Shown here in pieces: positions 34,401-57,699 of a stretch of 64,000 nucleotides of DNA. The translations under genes and the position numbers were made by a program. Positions within the stretch are counted from its first letter, which is position 1. Every line of letters starts with the position of its first letter. This stretch comes from Aldrovandia affinis (taxonomy: Eukaryota > Chordata > Actinopteri > Notacanthiformes > Halosauridae), in contig JAINUG010000048.1 of the NCBI GenBank assembly GCA_029706075.1, forward strand, positions 1,240,001 to 1,304,000, written 5' to 3'. The notes under the pieces are model-generated. The model was not told the origin of the DNA and did no database searches. It was given only the letters and a program-made list of their open reading frames with translations.

Positions 34401-36550
34401 GATATGATTAGTGATTGCTCAAAAAAAGTATCACAGTCTGTCACAATGTATATTTTTACAAATGAGTTTGCCGCAGAAAGATTTAAAAAACACAAGCAAT
34501 TGAGAAAACTCACAAGAAATATTTATGGAGTTGGTTTAATTCAGCTAATTGCACAGTAGGTGTGCCTTTGTTTAAGTACACTGAGTGTGTATCTATGTGC
34601 GTGTATGCACCACCTTCCTCATGCAGCTCCCGTAGTGTCACCATAGGTGTAATCTCCAGTACACTCTGCAGACGAGCAAAGTGTGCAAGATGAGCCCCAG
34701 GTTCAAGGCTCTGTCTCCCTTCTATACCACTTCCCTCCTTGACAATGGAAGGAGCTGATTAGTGGTACAGAGAGGGACAGCTGCCCACAGGAATCTGTGA
34801 GGTCATCCAAGAGTGGCAGGTGTCAGTGAAGCATAGTGGGATTGTGGTGGATGGGTTGACAAGGTGAGTAGGGAAATAGTGTATGTGTGGGGGGTGTATG
34901 TGTGGGGGGGTACACGGTATGTCACTGAAGCAGGAATGAATGAGAATTAAAGTATTAGATTAGAATAAGTCCTCTCTCTAAGCCTTTTAGCATTCCTAAA
35001 CAACTCACATAACACCTGTTATATCATGGAAAGGCTCTTTACTGGTGTGAGAGGGGTTTTCAGTAAGTTCAATACATTGGACAGTCCAGACATTTCTCAA
35101 GCAGGACTACTGTAGGAAAATAATTCCAGAATAAATCACAAGTGTTAAACATGTACACACACATACACACCACCTTGTTCAGAATATATGATGACGAGAA
35201 CAGGTCATTCAACCCATCTAAGCTCATCCTTTGCCTACCACCTTTTTGCCTTTTGTCATTTGCCTGCCTTAAACATTACACCACACTGCCAGATGCACAC
35301 TTATGATTGTGGTGAGAATTCCTACAGGAACGAAGACAATTTAAAAATTAATGTATTTTAGTTTCATAGTTCAACCACCCTGTACAGTAGCTATATTTAT
35401 TTTAGCCTATGTTTAGTATGACAGTATTTTGCTGTATATGTAGCACAGTGGGTCAAAAATGGCAAAAGGTTACCCCCTTTACAATAAGAGTTCAGTCAAC
35501 CATGTCTTACATCATGCATGACATCAGTCTCGTAAGTCACAGACTGCAGCCCACTGACTATAAAAAAGCCCAAAATAATTTGTCGCCAGTATCTATTATA
35601 TTTTCTCAACCTAAGCCTAAAATTTGTCCTGCTGAATACAGAGATTGTATAGTCTGCATGTCTTGTTTCTTATATGAGCCTGGAAACAGTTCTCCTTCTG
35701 GGTATTGATGTCAGTTTAGCTTTTTATCCTTCATGATGTAGTTTCATTAGTAATGGTTTGGGAAAGAAGGATCTGGAAGAAAACAAATCACACAGTTTGC
35801 ACCAATACACCAAAAGTGCAGTATTTTGGCTCTGCTGGACAGCGGCTATTCATTTTTATGGTAGATAGCTCCTCTCCTGTCTAATTTGGTACAAAATTCA
35901 GTTTTTTAGATTAACCCCCAGTTCCAGTAACCAACAGTCATGCATGCACGCACATTCACAGTGCACCATCAATATTTGTTTCTCATTGTTTGTTTGTCTT
36001 TCTTTACACATCCCCCATTGTGATAAGAGCCTTTCTCTTCAGTTTCACAGACAAAAAAAACAGAGGGGAGGCAAAATCGGTTATTTGTTTAAGGAAATTT
36101 AAGGAAATCCATTAATATCCTGTTGGTTAATGGAAAAGTGTAGCTATGTGTTTGTGCGGGTGCTAGTGGGGGAGTCAGTGCTAGTCTTGCCATTGAGTTG
36201 CTAACGAGTATGTAATTATCCTCTCCTAATTTGCAGGGGAATTTCAGTGTGTTTAACCTACTGAGTGTGGCATGTGTCTTGACTCCCTTGTCTGGAGAAT
36301 GCTGCTAAGGAGGTAATTGTTCTCCTCCCTATTACTTGTTATTTGTGTTTGCATAGACTTACATGCTGAAGTAATACCCCCCATCCCACCCCCTGTACTG
36401 CAAAATCAACAACTCATTTTTTTCTAGCATGGGTGAGGGGGATCTATACTTAAGCCCTAATTTATTATGCCAAGTACTCAGCCATTCCAATAGGGGTTCA
36501 AGAATATCTCCTCATGGGGGGAGGAATTCAGGATAGAATTTGGCTCAGCC
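31500..36550. other. Gene-free, repeat-poor stretch upstream of the six7-like gene
   Basis: No gene or long repeat was recognised except short (CA)n near 34136 and polypyrimidine sequence around 31690-31960. Blocks of moderate-complexity sequence (for example 31990-32180 and 36150-36350) contain homeodomain-like TAATTA and GATTA/TAATC motifs. It is a plausible place for distal enhancers of the developmental gene downstream, but nothing here proves that. Confidence 0.35.
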
Positions 36551-36554
36551 AAAA

Positions 36555-38203
36555 AAACTTTTTAACACTGATATTCTATCAAATAAATTAATGTCAAATA
36601 AAAAACAACTCTAAATTGTTTTCTTAATTAATTACAAATAAAAAATTAACTATTCACCATTGGCATATTGTCTTACTGCATGGAATCAAATTGATTTAAT
36701 CAGAATTTCTTTCCACCGATCAATACAAAATACTCTATAATGTCAAATAAGAAATAACTCTAGAGCTTTTTCTTGATTAATTACAAATAAAAAACAAACA
36801 ATATTTCATTGCATGAGTATTCGTCCCTTTTGCTAACACACACCTAAATAAACTGTGGTGCAATCAATTGTCTGTCAGATTTGATTGGGGTCCACCTGTG
36901 TATAATTAAGGTGTGTGAAATTATTTCAAATGAAATAATCTTATCTGTGAGAGGTCCCATAGTTGGTTAGTGCATTTCCAAAGAAGATATTCATTATGAA
37001 GACCAAAGGACATTTGAAGCAAATCCAAGAAAATTTTCTTCAAAAGCACCAATCAGGGAAGGATATAATAAGATTTCAAAGACTTTGAATAGCCCCCAGA
37101 GTACCGTTAAGTCCATCATAAAGAAATAGAGAGAATATGGCACAACTGTAAATATGCTTGGAACAGGTCATTCTCCAAAACTGAGCATCTGTACGAGAAG
37201 GGCACTTGTTAGGGAGGACACCAAGAGGCCTATGGTAACTCTGATGGAGTTACAGTCTTCCATGGCAGAGATGGGAGAAACTGTCCATATGATAACAATA
37301 GCCCGGGCACTTCAAAAATCTTCTCTTTATGGGAGGATGGCAAAAAGAAAACCATTGTTGAAGAAAACATATGAAATCTCACCTGGAGTTTGCCAGAAGG
37401 CATGTGGGAGATTTCAAATCAAGTGGAGGAAGATTATATGGTCTGATGAGACCAAGATTGGACTTTTTGGCCTCAACTTTAGGTGCTATGTTTGGCACAA
37501 GCCTAACACTGAGCATCAGCCCAAGAACACTATCCCTACCGTGAAACATGGTGGCGGGAGCCTAATGCTATGGGGATGCTTCTCTGCCTCAAGGACTGGG
37601 AAACTTGCCAAAATAGAGGGCAAAATGGATGGCGTAAGATATAGACAAATCTTGCAGTCTGCAAGAGACCTGGGACTTAGGAGAAGATTGATATTCCAGC
37701 AGGACCATGACCCAAAGCATACAGCAAAAGCCACATTAGAGTGGTATAAAAACAATAAAATCAATGTTCTGGAATGACCCAGTCAAAGCCCAGACCTCAA
37801 TCCCACTGTGAATCTGTGAAAAGATTTGAAAATTGCTGTTCACCAATGGTCCCCATACAACCTGATGGAGAGCAATTGTGTGAATGGGTGAAAATTGCAG
37901 TGTCCAGATGTGCAAAACTGGTAGAGACTTACCCAAATAGATTCACAGCTGTAACTGCAGCTAAAGATGCTTTTACCAAGTATTAAGTCAAAGGTGTGAA
38001 TACTTATTAAATCATTTATTAACTGTTTTTCATTTGTGATTAATTAAGAAAAAGCTTCAGAGTTGTCTTTTTTATTTGACATTATATAGTATTTTGTTTA
38101 TCAGTGGCAAGAAATCCCAATTTAATCAATTTTATTTCCATGAAGTAAGAAAATAAAATGTGAAAAATGCTAAAAGGGCTGAATACTTTTTACACCTAGT
38201 GTA
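36555..38203 (+). mobile_element. Tc1-like transposon, full-length but inactivated
   Basis: The right terminus reads GGGCTGAATACTTTTTACACC with TA near 38200. Its inner inverted arm (GATTAATTAAGAAAAAGC near 38040) pairs with left sequences. The left arm is present twice in tandem (about 36575-36660 and 36675-36800) and lacks a clean outer end. Contains the transposase pseudogene at 36996-37985. Confidence 0.8.
36996..37985 (+). pseudogene. Tc1-like transposase pseudogene
   Basis: The longest frame (37154-37777) holds the catalytic region: [12 protein letters not shown] (first Asp), [20 protein letters not shown] and [12 protein letters not shown] (second Asp). It then stops at a TGA where relatives have a Trp codon (LE* before PSQSPDLNP). 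Past the stop the usual NPIENLW box reads NPTVNL followed by another stop, so the third catalytic acid is gone. The N-terminal part starting at the ATG at 36996 is frameshifted. Confidence 0.85.
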
Positions 38204-40900
38204 CATGAACACACTACGATAGAATTACAGATGCACACATACACACATCATATCTTCTCCTCCTGTTCGTGCATTGGTTCATCTCCTCTTAGCGGCTTCT
38301 GGCAGTTAAGCAGATCGTAGCTCAGTCTGTTCTGTTAAATAGTGCTAAACGGCTTGGGTGGGTGTGGGGCCAGCGGGGTGTGTTGAGTGGCTGCTAGTCT
38401 TAATCGGGTAAGGTTCACAGCAGTTTGGAGGATGACGCATTGTGTCTGGGACTAGGCAGGGTCAGATTAAAAGGAGTGATCTTCGCCATGTGTAACAGTG
38501 CACACACTTGCACACAACCCCCCGCCCCTCCGTCTGCCCTCTCTCGCATGCAGTTCTATACCGGCGCCCCTTGAGACATCATCCTCATGACCTTCAGTCA
38601 GCATGTCTCTTTTTCACAGGGATTCTATGTGTGTGCATGTGTGTGCGTGTCTTCGTGTATTTGGATAGTATGATGGCAAACCGGGCCATTACACTGGACC
38701 CTCTTTAGACCTCTGTATTTGGTCTGTATCTGGCAGAAGCCAGTACATGAACACCATGCTTTCAGTAACTCATCCCATACAAACCACAATTGCTTCCGTA
38801 ATTATTGTTATATCAGTTTAGCATTTTGCCACTGTAATGTTTTCTTTTTGTTATGCTTACCACTTGTTATAACCTTTGTATGCAGCTGTATCTAATTATT
38901 TATTTTGCCATCTTTGTTTTCAATTGATCAAGTTTACTATATAAATCTGTTTTGTTTAATACAATAAATTCTTATGACCCATGGTATTCTACCATTTTTT
39001 ACAGCTAACGTACCTTTTGCTGCCAGCATTATCTATTATGTTTTAGTATTTTTAATAATTGTGCAATTTTACTTTTATTTAGGGTATATTATTAACTCTA
39101 TAACTATTATATTTGTATTTTAAGCTGTGAATTGTTTTGTTTTTGAAATGCAAATCGCTATATGCAATTCTAATATGATCAAATAAATTACATTTATTAA
39201 TTTAGATAAGACCTCAGTTTAAGTGTATTAATTAACAGTATTGGTATCGTATCACATATATTGTTAGGTAAGTGACATTCATAGCAAACCTGGGCATATA
39301 TTTAGACTGGATTCAAAACCTTACTTGGTTGAAAACGTTATCCCTTAACCAGACAACCTGATAACCTCCATAATAACATAATCCTAACATTGAATCCATA
39401 GACCCATATTTATGGGTAAATGGTATGCATATTATTTATAAAGAAATGAAATACTAATACTAACCCTATGCTCTTGTGTGATTTGATCTTCCACAGTAAA
39501 GAATATGGGTTTGTGACAGGTGGAAAAGAAAAGAATGTGGTCTCAGAACTGGCATCAGATCATCCCATACAAAGAACAATACATTCCAGGTTAAAAATAG
39601 GAACTTGTTCCAGTTATACGCATAGCCTATGTATTTTACATACAATTTTGTATGTTTTATTCCAGACGGAAATTCTTAGTTAGCTACAAATGTTTATTAA
39701 TAAATCCCTACTAAAACACTGTTTTATACCTGGAAGATCAGAAATGTGGAATTAAGAGGCATATTGTTTGTGTAGGCCTAAATCCTGTCCACGATTTAAG
39801 TGACCTTGCCCGCTAATAGAGACGTTTTCATTTTAATCCCGTGGTGGATAGAGTATAACCGTGTTCAGATTAATTAACATGGTATTAGTTTGTCGGGATC
39901 TCCGAGGATTCTTAGCCGCTTTGGCCGACATATGTCTCCAAATGTCTTCTCTGTCAAACGGAAGCCTACATGTGATACCGATTTTCATGGCCTAAGGGGA
40001 TGGTGGGATCTGATCCTCATTAAAACCGCAACGCGCGTTGAACATCTGCCAACCAGATCCCATAGCTCCGCGTGCTATGGGATACGCACCAAAAACAATG
40101 ATCTGAGTAGTTGAAATGGCGTAATTAATTAATCTGCAAATGGGAACCCAGGACTCATTAAAGCTCATATTGTAGGATATACATGATAGGCTTTTATTTT
40201 GTTCTAGAATTTAGTGCGAGTGTGTGGCCTGCAATTAGCCCAATTTACAAGCAGGCAATCCCAACAGTTATTGGCATTTCCTTTGAATGTTTCCATGTTT
40301 GGGTCTGTGATCACCAAAGTCAAGATTTAGCCTATCAATATTGCTCAATGTTTCCAGATGCTTGCAATTGCTCGTCCCATTTTGCCTTCTTCAGAAGATT
40401 TTCCCATTCCCCTTACATACTGGCAGCCCAGTACTGATAACAGTAATTTCATTTTCAGAAAGCATTCCCATTTAAGGACTATCATTACGATCTTGAACAT
40501 TAAAACATTAATTGGGCTGATCATTTATTGATTTTCTTGGATTTTAGTTCATTATTATATTATCATTATTAATGTATTCGTTATTACAAAATCGTAGCTA
40601 CAATTTTATAGAACGTGTTAGCACATTCTCAAATGCCAACGACACCTACAACCAGCCTACATTCTATACTGAGTTTGTATGGATTTCATGCACACGATTA
40701 GTAGACTACTACCGGGAAAATTTGACATTGGAAATATAAAAACCCAAAACAATTTCTAAATGTGGATCAGATAATGTCTACTATGTTTATCTAACCAATT
40801 AAGCAATAATGTTGTAAACATTATACGGACTATCTATCCTTCTGATAAGCCTAACAAACCGATCAGGCGGTAGTCACCTCTTACCCCACGCTGAGTGGCT
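38204..40900. other. Non-coding upstream region of the six7-like gene
   Basis: No gene. Several stretches (38270-38470, 39850-40150) are of normal complexity without repeat signatures. A perfect 10-bp-arm hairpin occurs at 40057-40083 (ATCCCATAGC, 7-base loop, GCTATGGGAT). Confidence 0.4.
40057..40083. promoter_or_regulatory. Perfect inverted repeat upstream of the six7-like gene
   Basis: The 10-base arms ATCCCATAGC and GCTATGGGAT flank TCCGCGT. It could be a paired protein-binding site or a chance hairpin. Confidence 0.35.
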
Positions 40901-40967
40901 AATTACTGTGGCGCATAATCCCTCTCAAAACAACTACTCAGATGCTAATTGTATCTTGCTATAAATA
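40900..40967 (+). promoter_or_regulatory. Candidate six7-like promoter: TATA box and homeodomain sites
   Basis: TATAAATA lies at 40960-40967, about 295 bases before the preferred start codon. Upstream are TAATTA (40900-40905) and TAATCCC (40916-40922). TAATCC is the known OTX/CRX (bicoid-type) target in eye and brain genes, which would suit an eye transcription factor. Function is inferred. Confidence 0.5.
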
Positions 40968-41261
40968 CAGGTTGACTTCTGGTATTTCTCCTTTACTCCC
41001 ATACTCAAGAAATCCGACTTCTCAGGAAGACGCAGAGCGGCCCTTCGACCAATAGGCCTAACAGGGAAAAATACATCTGGAAAAAAGATTTGATTAAAAA
41101 AAAATTGTTACATTCAGTGTGGACTACATGTAAACAATCATTATAAACAGGCGCTGGGTGGTCTTTAGACTTTAGGTGGACTTTCAGTAATGTCGCAAAT
41201 AGCCTAACTCTCAGTATTTCAGTCAATTTATAATACATTCAAAATGTGTATTTGTGAAGCC

Positions 41262-52192
<10,931 letters not shown>

Positions 52193-54236
52193 GTCCCAAC
52201 CCATAACACACACTGCAGAGATTTAGATAGCTAGACCCACTTGTGGCCCAGATACAGTTATCTGTAATCTATGGAACAGTAATCTGTGATGAACCGTCTC
52301 TGTACAGAGTCTGTAGGAGTGTGAATGCTGGTGGAATCAAGGACATTTCCAGAATGTTGATGTGGGCAGACAAGAAATGGAACCAAGAGACAGACGTTCA
52401 CAGGCACTCCACACATAAGCACTTATCAGCTGGACTGGTGTTGTCTGATCAACCACCTGTGCTTTTGAATACCCTTACTGTGGTGTCTGTAGGGAGGACC
52501 ATGCACACTGATTCCACCTTTAACTATTGGGCTAAGAAGAGAAGATACTGTTGGGCAGATTTTTTTAAGCTCTCAGGCATGAATACACACTTACACATAC
52601 ACAAGCACACACACAAGCATGTACACACATATGCGCACACACACCTAAAATGCACACACTAACATTCACACGTGCACACATATACACACACAGAGCCCAG
52701 TTCCTTAATCTCTACACCACACTGCCATCCATTTCCTTTGGACACTCACACCATATAGTATTGTGAATTATGATGAAATTTGATGTGCATGAACTGAAAT
52801 TTTCCTTTGGTTTCAATTCATATTGCTATTTCGACTTTGCAATGTACTCTGCACTTGTATCTATGAATGCTTTGTAAAAGTCACTATGGATGATGGCCAA
52901 ATGAATTATATAAATAAGGAAAATATAAGCATTAGAAAGTGATTTGATTTAGTACAGAAGAATTCATGTGAAATAATAACAAAATAAAAATACATGGAGA
53001 CTAGGTAATACCAAAGACCAAACAGAATGATATCTTATGGAGCAATGATAACAGGAGGATAACAAGGGCAATGAAATGTTGATTCAACTCACTTTTGTTA
53101 CAATTTGATTAATGTGCTGGCGCCCTCTTGTGGTCAGTTCCTCACACTAACAAGCTTGGGGACAGACAGGTAGACAGAGTTAAATGCAATACCCTAGGGA
53201 TGGGAGGAATTGCACCTCAGTGTGCAATATACCTGTTAATTTGACAACAATATTCAAAGAGGAGAGCTTTGATAGTGGATGTCAGATCATAGAAATTAGA
53301 AATTTGTATTAAAAAAAGAATAAATAATAAGCAAATGATAAAAACTGATCAAATAATATATATGAATAATATTACAGAACTTGCTTGATTAAACAGGCTA
53401 CATTGTTCACAGTTGAGAGCTAAAAATACATTTTTAGGTGGTTATGTTTGATGGCTTCAGTCTGCACACTTATCTGTGAACCTCGGGATATGCTGAGGAA
53501 TGTAATTGGAATCACCCTGCTGTCATGCAGGCTCAGAGCTGACCATCTCTGCTGGCTTCTCTTTATGTCAGATTGGGCAGAAATTAGAAAAAAAGAATTG
53601 TAGAAAAGAGGCAGACGATACAACAGCCAAAACAAATCTGCATCCCTTTTACATGAGTCATATTTAATTGTGTTTCAGGTGTGTATGCATTTTCATACTA
53701 TGCCCCACATTGAGGTATACTGTAATCACAGAACTAACTATAAAGAGCCAGGTGATCATATTATTCCAGAGGGATTCATTGTCTGGATAATCTAATTATT
53801 TCTCTATGGTAATAGCATCTGCCAGCATTCTGTACTGTGTATCAAGTTTTTCCACCTTTAATTGAGGTTGTCATTCATAGGTATCCCTTCTCTGCTAGTT
53901 GCTCTCAGTGCACCAGCTGTCATATAAGTTCTCATTATTTTTCTGCAGCATTTCTATAATGTAAGAGCAAAGTTTCAAATGGTACAGAAATAGAATGAAT
54001 AGATTAAATCTGCAAAGTAGCCTGCCACTGGTGTAGAATTACACCGGAAACTTCCATTCCACTTGTACTCTAAACTGCAGGGAACAATTTGGTTGCTCTA
54101 TATATATAGATGCACCCAGTCTCCTCTGCCTGGCATCTCTGTGCATGACTGATTATTCCTTTTCCGCTTCTCTGTACATGTGTGTCTTGTATGTTAATGC
54201 ACCCGGGGGGGGCTTACGTTTAAACTTCTAACTATG
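52193..54236. other. six7-like 3' UTR and intergenic DNA
   Basis: (CA)-rich sequence occurs at about 52590-52690 and a possible poly(A) signal AATAAA at about 52983. The rest shows no gene or named repeat. Confidence 0.5.
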
Positions 54237-54238
54237 TA

Positions 54239-54772
54239 CAGTACCAGTCAAAAGTTTGGACACAGCTGCTGGAAACTAGGTTTATCTCATAATTGACAAT
54301 GTTTTACACCATATACGTTTCTGTAAATACTTGAAATTCCAAAAAAACGCATGTAACAATAAACAAAAGGAACATCAAAGCAATGTTCAAGAAAATTGAA
54401 TTGAAAATTGAATCTTGGATTCCTCAAAATAGTCACCCTTTGGCGTGAGAATAGCCTCACAAACAGGGGCCATTCGGTTAATACGTTTCAGCAAGAAATC
54501 ACCCGACATGTTTTCCCAGCTATCCTGAAGCATTTCCCAGAGAAACTTATGGGTTGCTTTGCTTTGACTCTTCCTTTCCAGTTTGTCCCATGCAAATTGA
54601 GGTCTGCACACTGGGCAGGCCAGGTCTTTAGTTTGAGTTGTCGTTCATGTTCCTCCTTCACCAGATAGTTCTTGCACAACTTCAAGGTGTGTTTCGGGTC
54701 GTTATCTTGCTGAAGAATGAAGGAGTGCCCAATTGGCTGTAATCCAGATGGAAGGTGTGTCCAAACTTTTGA
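54239..54772 (-). mobile_element. Tc1-like transposon, deleted copy
   Basis: The left terminus CAGTACCAGTCAAAAGTTTG is a common fish Tc1 end. The minus-strand frame 54611-54387 is the transposase C-terminus (FAWDKLERKSQSKATHKFLW, then EMLQDSWENM). The right end stops at GTGTCCAAACTTTTGAC without the last bases, so most of the transposase gene is missing. Confidence 0.85.
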
Positions 54773-54989
54773 CGATTTCAGAAGTGTGTATAAGGTTCAC
54801 CCATTTGCAGCTGGTGGGTCCCCTTTTTACTTGGTTGAATCTAATGTGGTGCCATTACCATTTGGAAGAAAAATCATGCTGATTGGAGACAGGAGATAGT
54901 AACTTTTGTTGTATACATAAATTCCTGTGTTTCTCTGCAGTTGTGGTTTTCCTACCAAGGGGACACAAAGATACAATTCAACAGCAACC

Positions 54990-55981
54990 ATGGGAGGAGC
55001 TTTGGCTGTGGCTTTTCAGAATAAACGTGAAAAGAAGCAAAGCAAAATTTCCAACTCTGATGAAAAACTCTGGTCTCATTTAAACAAATATGTCCGTGCC
55101 TTCAAAGACAGGGAGGAGCTTGAGTATGACTTATTGAAACAAGTGGTAGGTTTTTTGTACATATCTGATGTATGCATTTCAAATAAATTAAACTATTTTT
55201 AACCAGAGCTGTTTTAATTGTGTGCCACTTCTTGACAATGAATATGGTAAGCGTAGATATAACATTGATATGAAATGGAGATTAAAGTGTTGCCATGTTA
55301 TTTTGTGAAGCTCCAACAGGTAAGTTTTGGGTTGCTATGCTTTTGTTTATAGTGAATTTTGAGCACAACATTTAGGTAATGACTGGTTAACATGACTGGG
55401 TTTATCAGAATATTGTATAATCTGAATTGATTAACAATTTTTCTTTGTTATTTAGCAGTCATTTTATCCATGATGCACTGGTCCTGGGGTCACACCAAGT
55501 GTGCTGTCAGGTAGGTAAGAGTGACAGTGCTCTCTTTAAAAAAAAAAAAAAAGCTCAAACCATAAACAAAAAAATGATACATAAAAAAGATTTGTGTCTG
55601 ATGGTTGGCAAATAAAAATATAAAATAAATACAACATAATGGATACTGGGGGACTTACCTGTAAACAGAGGGTTACAGTCTTGAATAATACAAACAAACA
55701 TACAAAACCAGTTTGGCAATTGTGATTTGCATACAGACCCTCATTTTATTGCATTTTTTGTTCATTTTTTACAGAGCACAAATAAAGCTCATTGCTGTTC
55801 AATCAGAGAATTCCTGGATGCACTGAGGTTGTCCTGCTTAGAACACAGTTCATACATGCACCACACTACACCTGTATATCGTTACACACACAGATACAGC
55901 ATGCACAGTAATAGAGTTTGTATCACTGTCAAAACCCCAAAACAAAATACATTTAGATCAAGGCTTAAGTTAGACAGCTAA
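54990..55981 (+). CDS. Unrecognised two-exon candidate gene
   Basis: An ATG in an ideal context (CAACCATGG) at 54990 lies in an exon bounded by an acceptor TTCTCTGCAG (54931-54940) and a donor GTAGGT at 55146. It encodes 52 residues: MGGALAVAFQNKREKKQSKI, then SNSDEKLWSHLNKYVRAFKD, then REELEYDLLKQV, charged and probably helical. A strong acceptor (TTTTTTACAG) at 55774 allows an in-phase second exon, 55775-55981, adding 68 residues (NKAHCCSIREFLDALRLSCL…) to a TAA, 120 residues in all. An upstream non-coding exon is implied. I do not recognise the protein. The first exon looks better than the second, which ends in low-complexity sequence. It sits between six7 and rin1. Confidence 0.4.
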
Positions 55982-56496
55982 CCTATACAAAATAAATAAG
56001 TATGACTGAAAAGTCAATTGTCATGGAAGATATCAATTATGGGAATGTTCAACCAATCACCACAAGGGGGCGAACTTACACTCATCAGGCATTACAGGAG
56101 TTATTAGTATATACAAAACAAAACAAGAAATTGATGTGTGCCTTTCGGAAGAAAAGTAGTTTTTTCAAAAGTTAACATTTGAACTGAATTCAAAGAAGAG
56201 TTTTGGAAACAACAATTACAGTTCGATCCCCCAAAATGTCAGTAATTGAATGAAAGCTAACTCAGCAGGACTGTCATATCTGGCATGAAATAAAAAAACT
56301 AAGTAAACTCTCACAGGACATGCCTTATAGGTTTTTATAATGTGCCAGGTCGAACTGTTACATTACAACTGATGGCTGGATCACTGTGTACTATATGTTT
56401 CAGGACAAGGTTCTGAGAAATACACAGAGAATAACAGCACATATGAATAGTTTGTCATCCTCCTGACAAGCTCATAATTCCTTTTCACACTATCTA

Positions 56497-57697
56497 CACT
56501 CAGTGGCCACTTCATTAGCTACACCTGTACACCTGCTCATTAATGCAATTATCTAATCAGCCAATCATGTGGCAGCAACTCAATGCATAAAAGCATGCAG
56601 ACATGGTCAAGAGGTTCAGTTGTTGTTCAGACCAAAAATCTGAATGGGGAAGAAATGTGATTTAAGTGACTTTGACCGTGGAATGATTGTTGGTGCCAGA
56701 CAGGGTGGTGTGAGTATCTCAGAAACTGCTGATCTCATGGGATTTTCACGCACAACAGTCTCTATAGAGTTTACAGAGAATGGTGTGAAAAACTAAAAAC
56801 ATCCACTGAGCAGCAGTTCTATGGGCAGTTCCTTGTTAATGAGAGGTCAGAGGAGAATGCCCAGACTGGTTCAACAGGAAGGCGACAGTAACTCAAATAA
56901 CCACACATTACAACAGTGGTATACAGAAGAGCATCTCAAAACGCAAACACGTTGAACCTTGAAGTGGATGGGTTACAGCAGCTGAAGACCATACCTTGTT
57001 CCACTCCTGTCAGCTCAGACCAGGAAAGTGAGGCTACAGTGGGCACAGGCTCACCAAAACTGGACAGTTGAAGATTGGAAAAACATTGCCTGGTCTGACG
57101 AATCTTGATTTCTGCTGCGACATGCAACTGGTAGGATCAAAATTTGGTGTAAACAACATGAACCCACACATCCATCCTGCCTTGTGTCAGAGGTTCAGGC
57201 TGCTGGTGGTGGTGTAATGGTGTGGGGGATGTTTGCTTGGCACACATTAGACCCCTTAATACCAATTGAGCATCCTTTAAATGCCACAGCCTACCTGAGT
57301 CTTGTTGCTGACCATGTGCATCCCTTTATGGCCACAGTCTACCCATCTTCTAATGGCTACTTTCAGCAGGATAATGCACCATGTCACAAAGCACACATCA
57401 TCTCAAGCTGGTTCCACGAACATGACAATGAGTTCAGTGTACTCCAATGGGCTCCACAGTCACCATATATCTCAGTCCAATAGAGCACCTTTGGGATGTG
57501 GTGGAACGGGAGAGTCGCAACATGAATGTGCAGCCGACAAATCTGCAGCAACTGCGTGATGCTATCATGTCAACATGGACCACAGTTTCCAGCACCTTGT
57601 TGAATCCATGCCACAAAGAATTCAGGCTGTTCTGGGGGCAAAGGCGGAGTCCTACCCGGTACTAGAAAGGTGTACCTAATAAAGTGGCCACTGAGTG
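56497..57697 (+). mobile_element. Tc1-like transposon with intact ends and dead transposase
   Basis: The termini CACTCAGTGGCCACTTCATT (56497-) and its complement ending CACTGAGTG (57697) are flanked by TA (56495-56496, 57698-57699). The transposase runs from the ATG at 56644 (KKCDLSDFDRGMIVGARQGG) through VQAAGGGVMVWGMFAWHTLD and GYFQQDNAPCHKAH to PIEHLWDVVERESRN. Several in-frame stops in the first half and a frameshift at about 57480 inactivate it. Confidence 0.92.
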
Positions 57698-57699
57698 TA

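Noticed and set aside
41244-41261. Upstream in-frame ATG of the six7-like gene as the true start
   Set aside because: SIX3/6-class proteins begin at the MF(P/Q)LP motif, and the second ATG has a better context (GCC at -3 to -1); the first adds only MCICEA.
52243-52662. 139-codon ORF after the six7-like stop
   Set aside because: Ends in a (CA)-repeat-derived HTHKHVHTYAHTH tract; probably 3' UTR read by chance.
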